Shown piece after piece: positions 1-12,500 of a stretch of DNA of 64,000 nucleotides. The position numbers and the translations under genes were made by a program. Positions within the stretch are counted from its first letter, which is position 1. Each line of letters starts with the position of its first letter. Source of the DNA: Zygnema circumcarinatum (taxonomy: Eukaryota; Streptophyta; Zygnematophyceae; Zygnematales; Zygnemataceae); the NCBI GenBank assembly GCA_037447605.1, contig CM074804.1, forward strand, positions 3,203,358-3,267,357, read 5' to 3'. The notes beneath the pieces are model-generated. The model saw only the letters and a list, made by a program, of their open reading frames with translations. It had not been told where the DNA came from and ran no database searches.

Positions 1-162
1 GCCCAACAAAAAAAAGAAAAAAGCGTGCGCTCCTCTCCACCGTCCGATCGACCCATTTTTTAAGCCCTAGATCGACGGTTGAGAGACGGCGGCCTCCAGT
101 ACTAGCGCCCAGCAGAAGCTTCAGTTTTTCTCTTTGGCTGCCTCTCCAGTTAGGGTTCCGCC
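1..162 (+). promoter_or_regulatory. 5' UTR/leader of uS5 with telo-box
   Basis: Short leader upstream of the uS5 ATG. It holds pyrimidine-rich stretches and, at 150-157, TTAGGGTT (the telo-box AACCCTAA on the other strand). Telo-boxes are known in promoters and leaders of plant translation-machinery genes. The left part of the promoter lies outside the window. Confidence 0.45.
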
Positions 163-1423
163 ATGGCTGACAGAGGAGGCGAGCGTGGCGGCTTCGGGAG
201 GGGCTTTGGGCGCGGAGATAGAGGGAGAGGAGACAGGAGGGGCGACCGCGGGAGAGGGAGGAGGGGCCCTAAGAAGGAGGAGAAGGAGGAGTGGGTTCCT
301 GTTACGAAACTTGGACGTTTGGTGAAGGATGGGAGGATCAAGTCTTTGGAGCACATCTACCTCTACTCGCTCCCTATCAAGGAACATCAGATAGTGGAGT
401 TTTTCTTGCCTACCTTGAAGGATGAGGTGATGAAGATCATGCCTGTGCAGAAGCAGACACGTGCAGGGCAGAGGACCCGGTTCAAGGCCTTCGTTGTCGT
501 AGGAGACAGCAACGGCCATATTGGATTGGGCGTGAAGTGCTCGAAGGAAGTCGCCACTGCTATTCGTGGAGCCATCATTCTCGCGAAGCTGTCGGTTATC
601 CCTGTTCGCCGTGGATATTGGGGAAACAAGATTGGCAAACCTCATACGGTGCCAACAAAGGTTACCGGAAAGTGCGGCTCCGTCACTGTGCGCCTCGTAC
701 CCGCCCCTCGAGGGTCAGGAATTGTGGCGGCTCGCGTTCCAAAGAAGGTTTTGCAGTTTGCGGGCATTGAGGATGTCTTCACATCCTCCCGAGGCTCGAC
801 CAAGACTCTTGGTAACTTCGTGAAGGTGGGAGTCTGCCCTGCCACTGCTCCATGTCTCCATGCACAATTCTCCCTGAACCCTTCTTGATTTTGAAACCTT
901 GAATCACTCCTTCGATTTTGGCATCGTAAGTCTCTGTTCCAGTGGTGCTCGTTTTGTGTACGAGACCTAGTTTGTCCTTACAATTTCAATTTGAGAGTAC
1001 TTTTGGAGGCATTTTTCCGTCCCAACATTGCTGTCTTCACACACTATTCAAGAGCGTCAGAACTTATTAAATTGGATAGGCTGGTAATCTATCACGTGAA
1101 GGGAAGGAGCCGTAATATCGGCAGTACAATGCTCCTATTATTACTGACGAGGAGTATGCCATAGGCTATTGCGAAGGATTAGACAGATGAAGAAGGTCAT
1201 GCAGCTCAATTTTCACGTCACTTTCGTCGTCATTAATTTGCATTTATGCTTTGAGGTGCTGCAGGCAACCTTCCAGTGCCTTCTTAACACTTACGGCTTC
1301 CTCACTCCTGATCTGTGGCGCGAGACCAAGTTTGAGAGGACACCATTCCAGGAGTTCACTGACTTCCTCGGAAAGCCCCACAAGCTCAACCTGGCCCCAC
1401 AAGAAGAGGTTCCACCCGTATAG
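163..1423 (+). CDS. RPS2: 40S ribosomal protein uS5 (RPS2)
   Basis: Cytosolic small-subunit protein uS5, which lies near the mRNA entry channel and helps decoding fidelity. Exons are 163-825 and 1265-1423, joined in phase 0 (VK|AT), giving 273 residues, the usual eukaryotic length. Residues 1-40 are an Arg-Gly-rich tail ([14 protein letters not shown]) typical of eukaryotic uS5. The central part carries the RNA-binding S5 domain ([20 protein letters not shown]), and the C-terminal domain contains the [12 protein letters not shown] segment. Exon 2 supplies the conserved end ([10 protein letters not shown]). Reading on past the donor at 826 gives a non-conserved tail and an early stop, so the intron is firm. 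The start ATG is in a GCCATGG context, six bases after a TTAGGGTT box. Nothing looks broken. Confidence 0.97.
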
Positions 1424-3099
1424 GGCTAAGACTGATATGTCAAACGAGGCAGTAATTGCCAGCTCAGGGGGATGAGGGATCCATTTACTGCCCAGGAAGC
1501 CTTGTGAATTCTCTGTTTGAAGTCAATCCTTCGGTTTTGCTGTCCTTGGTTTCAGTATGCGTATATGTGATGTCGATTTCGATGAAGCACTTTCTGTGTC
1601 AAGATGTTGCGCTTTTTCCTATGTATTTGTTTCACAACCTGGAAATATGGCACGAATGAAGGTAGCACGTAATGCTGACAGATGTGCGGAGTATGTTTTG
1701 AAACTGACGTACTCGTAGCCCCAACTGGACGCATAGGAAATTTTCGAGGCCAAGAGGAGTAAAGGAAGGCCAGTGGTTGCGGGTGTACAAGCTGTTCTCC
1801 TTTTGTGGAGAAAAGCGAGTATAAGCATATCACTAAGTCAAATGCACAAGCAATTGATCTTTTTGCGGGGATAGGTTACGACAGTGTGTTCGGAAGGAGC
1901 TCATGTCAAGCCCACGTTTAGCTCTCCTTTGTTTTGCAAGGGGCGTTTCTAGCATAGTGGACTCCGCTTCATGCCTACGCCTACAGGGCTTCACTGACCT
2001 GACACCCGCGCATGATGGAGTTGTTTTGAATAAACCCATATAAACCACACATACTGTACTTAAAGTACTTGTGTGTTGCATGTAATGTATATATACATAT
2101 AATTTGCTTATAACTTTTTATTCCAAACGTTATTGATTTTTTGTCAATATGCGGCGATCATAACTCAGTAATTAATGCTCGCGTTTTCCTTTGGAGCAGG
2201 CTCTTCAGGGGTTCTATTATTAAATGTCTCCATTAGTTTGATTCTAAGTCTGAACATAATGGCTTCCTATCGGTAAAAGTCAGAGCTAGGAATCATAGCC
2301 TGTGATATTGGTGCCTGTGAGCTGTGTGCTTCTCACACGCTTTTACGCGCGAACATGGGCCTTCCTCCAGAGGTCTCAGGGTTGCTGGTGTGCCCACGTA
2401 GACAGGCAACCAACAGCCGGTTTGAAGCTGGTTGGTGGTTCCAGAGGAAGAAAATGCGTGAGCGTATGTCAAGTGTAGCTTTACAATCTCATGTCCTTCA
2501 CAACGCATCTTTTGAACCTAGAAAATCGGCGAGGTCAAGGGGTAAGGAGGATCTTCGTTCGCGTTTGGACTTCCGAGCAAAACTTTTGGGCCCATTATAA
2601 AGGAACGTCAGAAGCTCAAACGCTGCTTGATTCCCATTGCCAGAGCCTCTTGGATAGTACACTTCTCCGTATTGAAGTTCCATACGAAAGAAGAAACAAA
2701 CAAAGTCTAAGAAACAAAGTCTACCTCGCGCACTTCGCCGATGAGATTAACAGCCACCATCCTTTGTGGAGGCCTATCCGCCACAGCAAAGGCCTCTACG
2801 GGTCAAGTATGGGCTAGAACAGCAAAGCGTTACATAAATAGAAAAGGATCATGTCTATTCCCACTTCCTCAAAGAATCAAGGATCAGGGGAAAAATGGGC
2901 CCACAATACTTGTACTTCCTCCTATCCAACCTTGCATCCAAGTGTCCTCGTCTTTCTTCTTTCTTTTTTTCTTTCTCCATGCCAGCTCCTCGACTTGATT
3001 TTCAGATTCCACTCAAAAAGTACGAGTCATGGTATGGAGCCCACTGACAAGGTCAACTGAGTGAGTCGATGAAACAGCGCTTACGAACCTGTGTGTATT
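1424..3099. other. Convergent intergenic region, no gene recognised
   Basis: Space between the stop codons of uS5 (+) and the fibrillin gene (-). It must hold both 3' UTRs. Several open frames of 60-108 codons exist on both strands, but none shows a recognisable motif, transit peptide or consistent splice structure, so I do not call them genes. Confidence 0.5.
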
Positions 3100-6000
3100 T
3101 TACGCCTCCCTCACGTGCACAAAAGTGCTGCCTTTATTCCCCCGGCTAATCCGGACAGTGTCATCCAAATATCTGCAAAATATACAAGCACAGGTCAACA
3201 TTCAATTTGGCCTCAAATCTCTAGGTGGCGTGCAAACAAATGCCACAGAAGTACCTATACGAAAAAGCAACCTTTTTGGGTAGAGGGTCCGGACTACGGG
3301 AAGAAGAGGAACGTTCCGCGAGCTCAACCACATAAAGCAGGAAATGCGATAAAAAAAAAATGTGTATGGCTGACTTGTTTTATGTTCTACAAATTCAAAT
3401 TTTAAACAACGAATGATTGAATGGTCATGTTGATTCCTGTTCTAGTCATTTCGGTCAAAAGGGGAAAACGTACAGCTGTTCGATCCAGCCCTCCCCACGG
3501 ATGCTCAGAGGTATTTTCAGGGCCCCCAGCTCCAATGATGCTGTGTTGATTTGCACCTCCGTTCGAACGCCAGACACAACCCTGCCTTGAGAGGGATGGC
3601 GACGCCCAATATTGTGAGCAGAAAAGCATTAAACCACAATGCAATGACTCAAATAACTGATTACTTCTGCAGCCCAACAAGGCTCAGTTTCAATCAGTCG
3701 GAGACAATGATTGAGAAGGCTGAACGAAGAAACGTACTTTGTGTCAGCTCCTGCTCTCAAACGAAGTCCGGGCAGCAGTTGCACGAGATTCTCCAACCGG
3801 TGGGCATCTTGTTGAATGATCTGCACGGAGGCGCGAGTGGCTGTCAACACCTGCAAGGCGTAAGCTCCCTCGGCTTAGACCAGCAAGAGAAGTCCACTAT
3901 TACCTGCCAATTTGTGGAAATACCAGCGGTGAGCTGCTGCACCCTGTTAGCGTCACTGGCCTGCACGCAAGAGAGGAGGGAGAGTTAGACGCAATGACTA
4001 CCTTTGAAGAGAACTACGAGCTAAAAACGAAGGAGACATTTTTTGCAGCAAGTGGGGAAGGTTGCAGTGGGTGTGAGGGTGAGTGGAGGAGGAAAACAAG
4101 GAGGATCCAGTCCTTCAGGGGCTGACAGAACCTCTCTAGAGGGATGCAGCTTCACAGATTTAAGGTTCAGAAAGCATGACATCGCACCTGGGAGCTCCAA
4201 ATGAGGCGCCATTTTCCATCTAACATAGAAGACTCAGCCGGAGAAGCTGTAGGATTAAGAGAAATCAGCTCGTCGACCGCCTGTTAGGAAAAACCAATAC
4301 AAGGGCCACATTAAACGTTATCCAGTGCCTTTGAAGGGCTCCTTGGGCTCTTTCGGACTTTTGTAAAATGAGATGCCATTGTAGTTTGAAAGATGGAAAT
4401 GTAATGCTTAAGAGTTTCGGAGCCTAAAAGGATTCAGCCGCTGATTGGTACTTCAGATTGGCCCAGAACATACCTCCTGAACCTTCCTTTTTGAAGTTAT
4501 GGCAAGCAAGAGTCTCTGCCGAGGCTCGGGGTTTTTTTGCAGTATAAAAGTGGTGCCCTGAAGGAGCAAGGAGGGAAATGAGGGATAAGACCTCCATCCA
4601 AACCTCAGAAATAAGATCAGCAATGTGTAGGCCAAAAGATTCATGCGAACCATGTCTGCAGGAGAATAAAGGGGTGACCTTATTGCCACGAGAAATGCGA
4701 AGATCACCGGTTGGGGACAAGTAAGTGGTGTCTAACCATCCCTTAGCCTCATCTCCTAGCAGCCGGAAAGGCACCGGATACGGTACACGGTATGGCCAGA
4801 ACTTGAGATCAAATGCAGCGCGATCGAAACAGAAATTGATGCGTTTTCCGTTTGTGATAGATGCAGCCGCCTGCCCTGCGCAGTGGCAAATCCTCTGTAA
4901 GGCTAACTTGCAGTATCAATTCAATTAAAACTCGAGCAAAAAGGATGACTCGACAGTAGGGCAAGCATAGAGCTGATGAACTTCAAACGGTTCATCGTGC
5001 AATCTATCAGAAATCGTTTCTGCTAATCTTGGTGACCCGTCTTCTATTTCATGATAGTGGGGAAACCTAGATCCCGAAACGCTCAAGTAAACATCACCTT
5101 AATCACACTCGTGTTACAACATTGAACTTAAAAACGCATATAGATCACAAAACCAATGTTTTTTCCATGAAAAAATCCATGAAAAAAGCATACCTACACA
5201 TTTGAAACAATCAACCCACTTTCTCCTAGCTGTCGAACCCAGTGCTTCTTTAAAAAAATATATATAATGGGCACTTTGCAACTCACTACCGAATCTCCCT
5301 CCATTTCCCGTCACCAAACTTCTGAAACTACATTTATGGATATTAACAACAAGCAAGGTAGTTAGTTTCTTCACTCAAAGGTCAATGCCCCTTGTGCTAG
5401 CTTTTATCAACCTGTTATCCAGCTTGTCAAGCAAATCCCTCAGGCAGTTTCTACAACTTTTGAACTTGAGAACTGTATATGCTCCAATTCTCAACATAGA
5501 CTTTTGGATTTCCAAATTTATCTAGGCTCCACCTCACTGTCATTCTTCAGCAGATATTTTCGAACTCCGCTTGCCACCTTGGACGCCAAAATCATTCCAA
5601 AAACGTTCCTCAGTCACCGAGCAATTTCACCATTCTTTCTCGTATACCCAGTTTCCAACTAAATAAAATCATGCTGGCAGTTACTACCTTGTTTTGTTTC
5701 TTTCTTTCCCTTTTCCGTTCGCAAAAAGAAAAGAACTACGCTTTTTCGGATCTAAGAAAAAAAGCTTTCGATTATCTCGCTCTTCTAATACGTTGACCGT
5801 TAAACAGATCTCTTTCAAGGCCGAATTAATGTAAAAAAAAAGAGTAACTAAGCTAAAATTACTCGCATTAAAAAAATATATTACGGTGTGAATATTGGTC
5901 AAATATTGTTAATCTTGTTCGTGAGAATTGAAGCCTATGAATAAAGAATAGACTAAAACCACCCCACTGCTCTAACAAACGAACGTTTCTCTGCCTTCAC

Positions 6001-7002
6001 GTACTTTCAAGCTGGTGGTTTCTCATACGCAGATTTCAAAGAGTGAAACTTGGTCACTGCTAAATAGATTTCCTCACCTCCACTTTAAGCCGTCCAAACT
6101 TTTCCGAAAACTCGACAATATTGTTCACCCTCGGGTCGTCTGTGCCGCGCAACTTAATTTCTTGAAACACGGAGAAAGCATCCACGCCAACAAAAGTGCG
6201 CTGTCCCACATGCCACCCAAATGCAGATTTAGAGTGAATCGTTTTCTGATGTGCAGGCAGATCAGTTCCTAAACGATAGCTGTTCCTCTGAAACTGCAGC
6301 ATTCGCAGAAGTATAAGGAGGCGATGGGAAACGACAAGAATTAATCACCTGAATAGGGGACGCTGTTCCTGGCCGAGTGGTGTACATGAGCTGCCACCTC
6401 CCCTCGATGAGCTCTGATTCGGTCTGCTCATCCCACATCCCGAATGCTTGTCATTGCTATCTCCGCTATTCCAAAACTATACTCAGCAGTGGAACTGCTT
6501 AAAAAAACTGGCAACGTACCGGCTCTGCAATCCCTCCTTCCGCTTCCAAGACACCCACAGCCTGCGCCACTTCCTGGAGATCGCTCGATCAACCCCCCTT
6601 GACAAACACGAATTAGAGCATGTCCCATTTCCTCCATTCATTCTAGCAAAGAAAATGCAGGCTTTACGTTTGCACGTTCTGCACTTTACTCACAGTGCTT
6701 GCAAGCAGCACGTCTGCGCATTCTGCAGCCGGCAAATATCCTCCATTCCAAAAATTGCTCACCTTCTTCTGCTGTTCTGAAGCAGCTCGGCCCCTCCCTC
6801 CGACTCCACTGATGGCGTTCAGCAGCTTCTCCTTTGTCGCCTCCACATCTGTAGCTAAAGCAGCACGTGCTGTTACGGCCATCCTAACGCCATGGCTCTT
6901 TCTTAAGCTGAACCTAACGATCAAAGCTGCAGAGCGGCTCCCGTTCAGCTGCAGCGCAGCAGGCGCCTGCAGAGGCAGGAGCTGCTGCACCCTCGTCGCC
7001 AT
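3100..7002 (-). CDS. Plastid fibrillin 10 / PAP12-like protein
   Basis: Plastid lipid-associated (PAP/fibrillin) protein with two PAP domains, the architecture of Arabidopsis PAP12 (fibrillin 10). Exons run 7002-6763, 6573-6520, 6423-6349, 6200-6078, 4870-4679, 4557-4474, 4280-4188, 3960-3904, 3850-3738, 3581-3474 and 3172-3100. All phases match, giving 403 residues. Residues 1-55 are a Ser/Ala/Arg-rich transit-like peptide starting MATRVQQLLPLQA. PAP domain 1 includes EGRWQLMYTT, DPRVNNIVEFS, PVPFRLLGDEAKGWLDTTYL and RISRGNK (222-228). PAP domain 2 starts at LDGKWRLIWSSQ and ends in a second RISRGNK (about 387-393). Fibrillins bind lipids or quinone-type molecules at plastoglobules or thylakoids; the ligand of this subgroup is unknown. 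It shares a 303-base divergent promoter with the acetyltransferase gene. The donor after exon 5 (GTCACC) is weak, but the next exon (GTTFILQK) fits perfectly. Confidence 0.93.
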
Positions 7003-7305
7003 GGCGCGCCCTCGCCTGCCCCCGCGTCTCCCGCTGCAAGGCGTCGCCTGCACAGGACACCCTCTGCTGGCGGACGGACCCCTTTCAACTCCACTGCGAC
7101 CAATACTGAAGCATATACCAATGGGGACACGCCACGTAGGCAAAATTGTACACGCGGGCGAGTCGCCATTGGCCCATGCTCGAGATGAAGGTCGCAGTGG
7201 AGACAGGCGCCAAGGGAAAGCCGCGCTCACCCTCTGCTCTCGCTCGCTCGCTCCCTCGCTCCCCTGCGGGACCTTGTGCAGAAGCAACTGCACGGGGCGG
7301 CCGCC
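7003..7305. promoter_or_regulatory. Divergent promoter, fibrillin / acetyltransferase
   Basis: The 303 bases between two head-to-head start codons (7002 minus, 7306 plus), both in strong GCCATGGCG contexts. GC-rich, with CTCGCTCGCTC and CCCTCGCTC repeats near 7240-7265. No TATA box is evident. Shared control of the two genes is an inference from position only. Confidence 0.5.
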
Positions 7306-8875
7306 ATGGCGAGTGAGAGGCAGCTGGATCTCATGCTCGCAGGGGAGTTTTACAACAGTTGGTGCGTCCCGCGGTTTTTTTCCTTCTCCGTCTCTGAAGC
7401 AAAATTTAGGAAATGTTTGCAAGGTCGAGGGCATCCATTCTTATGCTGGATGAGCGAGGCATCTGTATGAAGAAGGGAAACGGGCTTGCAGGGACCCGGA
7501 GCTGGTGCATATGCGTGAGCACGCATTAGCACTGGCAGCGAATTTTAATGCAGAAAGTCAGAGAGAGAAGCGAGAGGAGCTCCTGAGGCAGCTTCTTGGC
7601 CGAGTGGGCAAAAATCCCTACGTCACTCCGCCCTTCAACTGCGATTATGGCTGCTTCATTTCTGCAGGTACCATCTGGGACGGCTTTTGTTTCTTCAACC
7701 TATCTGCTCTGCCTACTTTGGCAGAAGTGTACGGGGTTCACTGAAATTGTGTTTCTCTTGAATTTGTAGCTAGTATCCAGTGTTTACTAAAATTATAAAC
7801 AATGCAGCATTGCACTTGCAATTCAAAACGTAAAACACTTCAAAATTTAGGCATTCGAATTCATGCAGTTAGCAGTCTTACCCGCCCCAATCTGGAGGGT
7901 TGCAGCTTTAAGCAGGGAAAATTAAGAGTGATGAATCGCCGGTTCGCGGTCTTTGGGGGTGACATGCTCAAGATAAATGGAAAGTTTGTCATTCAGAGAA
8001 AATGATGTGGCATTGATCTCTGGCGTTCACTTCACCACTTGTGAAGACACCAATGACTGGCATTGGTCGCACGATGGCGGCGCCATTCTATGTACAGAAA
8101 AAAGAGCCACTACGAAGAACCAACGTCAACTGACCAAAAAAATAATATTTGTGAAGAGGAGTTTATAAGAGTTTGATGGTGGCAAAGTGCAGACCTGCTA
8201 AACACAAGCTTGAACATTGCTAAGTACTGGGTGCCATTCTCCGCATATGAGACACTGACCTGCCATTCTTAGGTCCTCGATAAAAAAAGAATATGAGTTG
8301 TATAGAGAGTCGCTCCCTGAAGATGCGTTCTGACGGCACCAATCCTTGTGCTCTTTCTCATACAAGGCGACAATTTGTACATCAATTTTGGATGCGTTAT
8401 CCTCGACTGCAACAGCGTTACGATTGGTGACGATGTCAAGTTTGGACCAAATGTACACCTTTACGCTGCAGAGCATCCTACGGACCCTGAGACTCGGCGC
8501 AGCGGGAAAGAGATGTCCAGGAAAGTGGACTTCTTCTAACACTCAGAGAGCAGTCGGTCTTAGAGCAAGATGTCCCGCTTAATGTTGTAGGCGGATATTT
8601 TGACGGTTACTGAGGTATCGATCTGAATTGGTTTGTCCAGGAATATCGTCATTGGCAACAACGTGTGGCTCGGAGGCCAGGTGGTGGTCTGCCCTGGCGT
8701 CACCATAGGGGACGACACCACCATAGGGGCGGGAAGTGTGGTCACACGCAACATTCCTCCTCGGAGCGTGGCTGCGGGGAATCCCTGTCGGGTCATTCGC
8801 ACCATTCCATCAGCCGCCATGGCCGAGGATTCTCCACTTGACGACATCTTACCATGTCGGATTCCTGGAAGATGA
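7306..8875 (+). CDS. NodL/maltose O-acetyltransferase-like hexapeptide enzyme
   Basis: Acetyl-CoA-dependent sugar O-acetyltransferase of the left-handed beta-helix (hexapeptide repeat) family, as in bacterial maltose acetyltransferase and NodL. Exons are 7306-7361, 7492-7667, 8367-8514 and 8641-8875, about 204 residues. The N-terminal Mac domain reads [10 protein letters not shown]...[17 protein letters not shown]. The repeat region includes [33 protein letters not shown] (the family's catalytic His lies in this AxHP motif), [28 protein letters not shown] and [10 protein letters not shown]. An in-frame ATG at 7276 is also possible, but 7306 has the better context. No transit peptide is evident, so a cytosolic location is likely; the acceptor sugar is unknown. 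Intron 3 is bounded by a 10-base direct repeat, and GT-AG splicing removes two residues that many homologues keep (see findings). The family is bacterial in flavour but the gene is intron-rich, so any transfer was old. Confidence 0.92.
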
Positions 8876-9514
8876 AGTGGGGACATACGCACAAATGTTT
8901 GAATTCTTTGATTCCACAGTCATTCTCAAGAGCTTGCATGGAGGCTGGTTGGACGCAGGCAGCCTACAATGTTCCTTTGGTATCCATTCCTATGAAGAGG
9001 AGTCAGCCTACAATGTTCCTTTGGTATCCGTTCCTACGAAGAAGAGTAAAGAAAAATCTTCTACAATGAGAAATCTTGACAGTCTATATGAGAATCCCGA
9101 CGCACTCAGGGTTGAAGGTTTTTAGGGTTTTCAACTTCCTCCACTATGGTCACCAATGCCAATCAATCGGTATGTATAGTAGGGCCTCAAGCACATTCTA
9201 GCAAAAGCCATTGCCCCACACTAGGTACAAGCAGGAAATCAACATCCTTTCCTGGCTGCCAAGGTGAAGTAAGTGCTCATATTCAATTACTCTTGTGAAC
9301 AAATGTTTCCTGTGAAGTAATGAAGTGGGTTAAAAAATCATTGTCCTAATACTATGCATCTTGAAAACTTCCTGCCATTGCTGTGAAGCATTAAACATGA
9401 TATAGTTGCTGCTGCCGACCTCATTGCTAGCCTTACACTCCAGAGTGGCTTCATCCACACGCCATCCATACCAAATGACTGAGTGCCAACGAGCGGGGCG
9501 GAGCAGACCCTACT
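8876..9514. other. Convergent intergenic region
   Basis: Between the stops of the acetyltransferase (+) and the FGGY kinase (-). Besides the 44-base tandem repeat at 8961-9048, nothing is recognised. Confidence 0.5.
8961..9048. repeat. 44-base tandem duplication in 3' UTR
   Basis: Two adjacent copies (8961-9004, 9005-9048) starting AGCCTACAATGTTCCTTTGG, differing at only a few positions. They lie about 85 bases after the acetyltransferase stop codon. Confidence 0.9.
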
Positions 9515-12500
9515 CTAGTGTTGAAGATGCTTCCGGAAGGTAGCGAGCCGGTTATGAGTCGCCTGAAGAGCTGCATGGCAGTCCATGTAGATGCTGAACA
9601 ACTCATCATAAGTATCGACAAGCTCAGGTGATGGTGTTATTCGCCTTTGTACCCTCACCCAGTCACCTGCTCAAATGCTCCAACATTCACAGCAGACCCA
9701 ACTGAAATAAGAGTGTGCTGTAGAGTAAGGCAGAAATGCACACCTTCTGGGTGGCACTCCCACTTGCCTGCAGTAGATGACGAGTGTGTGCAGAACATGG
9801 GGAGAGTACCTGAAGGAGCAAGAGATGAGTGCCAGCCAAGCCAGCGGCCTGCCAGAATAGCAGCTCCCTTAACGCCCACCTCCTGCAGAGCATACCGTTC
9901 CATTACATAGTCAGTATTGTCCGCTAACAGTTACAAAGTCAGTATCGTCCGCTAACAGTGGCAGATAGGTGCTGATAGACCTTACAAGGAGATTCGCACA
10001 TCTCGGAGACGATCTTACAATAATCGGCTATAGATTAGTCAAGATTTTCTACAGCTAAAATGCCAAGGCATCTTTAAACAAAAAATAGGAAAGCCAAACA
10101 AATTCCGGACAAATTTGATCTAATCTTGCGTTCTACCAACCTGGCTTGTCTCAGTGCATCATTTCCAACTGTGAACTTTAAGAGACTTCATAGATACACT
10201 TACGAAAAAAGGCATGCAAAGTCCAGCTAATGCAGGCACATTTGACGACGAGCTTGGCATGACCCATCTTCCGTCTACATTATTAGTCAGAATGCTGAGG
10301 GAACACACTACCTGAGCATCTGCGAGCACCTCCACATTCTGGTTGAATACATTTGCCATGATTTCTGGCCACAGCGGAGACCTGAAGACCCTCCGTGCCA
10401 GCACAATAATGAAGAATGATCAAAGTCATTGTTTAAAATACAAGTCCCATGATTGACGAGGGTGATCGAAAAATAAATAGACGATATTGAATAGGACATT
10501 CGTTCCAGAAATGTTTACAGGGTACGCATGGATGCGCACCTGGCTCCGCCTCCCACCATGCGCAGAGGCAGCTTATCTGACCCTATGCCAGTACCCAAAC
10601 CCACTCAAAAGGGAGACATGCTCGTGCTGTGATTGAAGAAAAATAGCATTCTTACGTATGCATTGCAAATTTCAAGGTGGCCAATTGTGGTGCAGATGGC
10701 TGCAAAAAAAACCATTAAAGGAGTTTGGCTCGAAGCATGTCTGTCACTGTACAATAAATGTCCCGATAACTGAGGACCATCTGTCGAGCTACTAAACAAA
10801 CAGCATACCAGAAAGTGGTGTTGTTGCCATGGCGTCGCGGGCTGAGCGCAGAGCTAGCGCCACACCCTCCATTACCTGCAAATTCCATTTTCCCGTCATG
10901 CAATGAATTGACTTAATTAAGTTGATGTAAGCCGCTCAAAAAACATGATTGACGAGATCGTAATGCATAAGCAACCAAGTATCTACTCACTGCTCGCAAA
11001 AGTGTCGCTTGATCGGTATTCATTGATAGCCCCATGAAGGCAGCTCGAGCATCACCATCTTCAAAGGGGCAGCGCTCTCCTGCCAAAACGTTTCCCCTTT
11101 CGATCAGCGACTACACCTTTTTTACAACTACACTTTTTTTTTACTTGCAGGGGGCATAGGCAAAATTAAAATGCGTACCCTGAAGGAAGGGCAGGTAAAG
11201 CACTCCTAAGCTGCCCGCAGGGATGCTGCTGGCAAGCTTGTCAATGTTTCCCATCAATTGGCGCGCTGCAACAGAGAAAGCAGCAGCATTGTCAAAGTGT
11301 GTTTCTTCACAATTGGGACGTCTCAGCTTGATAAATTGAAAGGTAACTGACCATCAGGTGTGCACTGAGTGCAGAAAAGCAGCTGAGATGCCCAAGCTAA
11401 GTTCCCACCAGCCGTCATGATAGAGCCTGCAACAGCCCCCGTCAGGAAGTTCCCAGATGTTAGCTGCAGCTGCTCAACAAACACTTTCGTGCTTCTATCC
11501 TCAGTGAAGAAATCAATGTGGCAGAAAAGAGTTGCTGACCTGTTTTGAAGATGAGGGAGGGATCTGGATGAGCAAGAGTGAAAACTCCAGTAGGACCTCT
11601 TAGCTCCGGTAGCTTACTGCCTTCTGACTCTGTTCTCTGATATTTGCAAAATATATTTTTTATTAGTGTCGCTCAAGTTAGTTATCTCCATCATCTGTCC
11701 GTGGCCTATTTAGACTTTGCACATTTTCACTAACAGTTAGTGCTTTCCAGTTGAAATCACTAGGGGTTACCAGTAGTCACGTCGTCACCGATGAAAACAG
11801 GGAAGGGAGGGGTGAGTTTCTTCCAAAAGCCAATAGTGCCAAAAGTGCCAAAAGTGCCAAAAGTGTGAGAAATTTTAAAATAACAAGACCATGACAGACA
11901 GACAGACCACGCAATCAACAATGATATTACCACCAAAAACAGCGCTTGAAAGGACAGACCACGCAATTGTCTTCAATGGATAAGACATCGACTCAGGTAG
12001 CATCACTACGACGAGACAATGAGCCGCTTACCTGGGTTTTTAAAGCAATGCCATTGATGTAAGAGCCCGCTACCCACCTGCATTATATGTTGCAACGTAA
12101 AGCATATGTCCATCAGTATGAATGTGCAGTGAATTTGCTCTAAGGGACGGAGTACAAAAGATATTCAACACCAATGCTCAGGAACATCTGCAGGGCGGAA
12201 AGGTGTACTCACCCGGAAGTTCCTACATATGAATACTGCGGCCCGACCACGCCAGCTCCGCACCTGCAATTGTGCCCAATCCCGCTCAGAGCAGCTGCCA
12301 ACAATTTACTCTCTAAATTCTCTCTCTCTCTCTCTCCCCCCCTCTCTCACTCTCTCTCTCTCTCTCTCTCTCTACTAATTTATTCTCTTTCAACTATCTT
12401 CAAGGTTGAAACAGCACCCGAGTGTGCAGGCCCCCGCATCGCCACAGCTATGGAAAATAGGCAGGCCTGCTAGTGCTGCACTCCCAATTTGTAGCGCGGC

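Noticed and set aside
2355-2817. Overlapping open frames in the uS5-fibrillin spacer
   Set aside because: No recognisable domain, transit peptide or splice partners; likely 3' UTR or spacer.
7003-7434. N-terminal extension of the fibrillin frame up to 7434
   Set aside because: The frame is open by chance in GC-rich promoter DNA. It overlaps the divergent acetyltransferase exon, and the ATG at 7002 starts a normal transit peptide.
12319-12373. CRISPR- or satellite-like array
   Set aside because: A simple CT microsatellite inside an intron. No CRISPR-type repeat-spacer pattern occurs anywhere in the window, as expected for a nuclear plant sequence.
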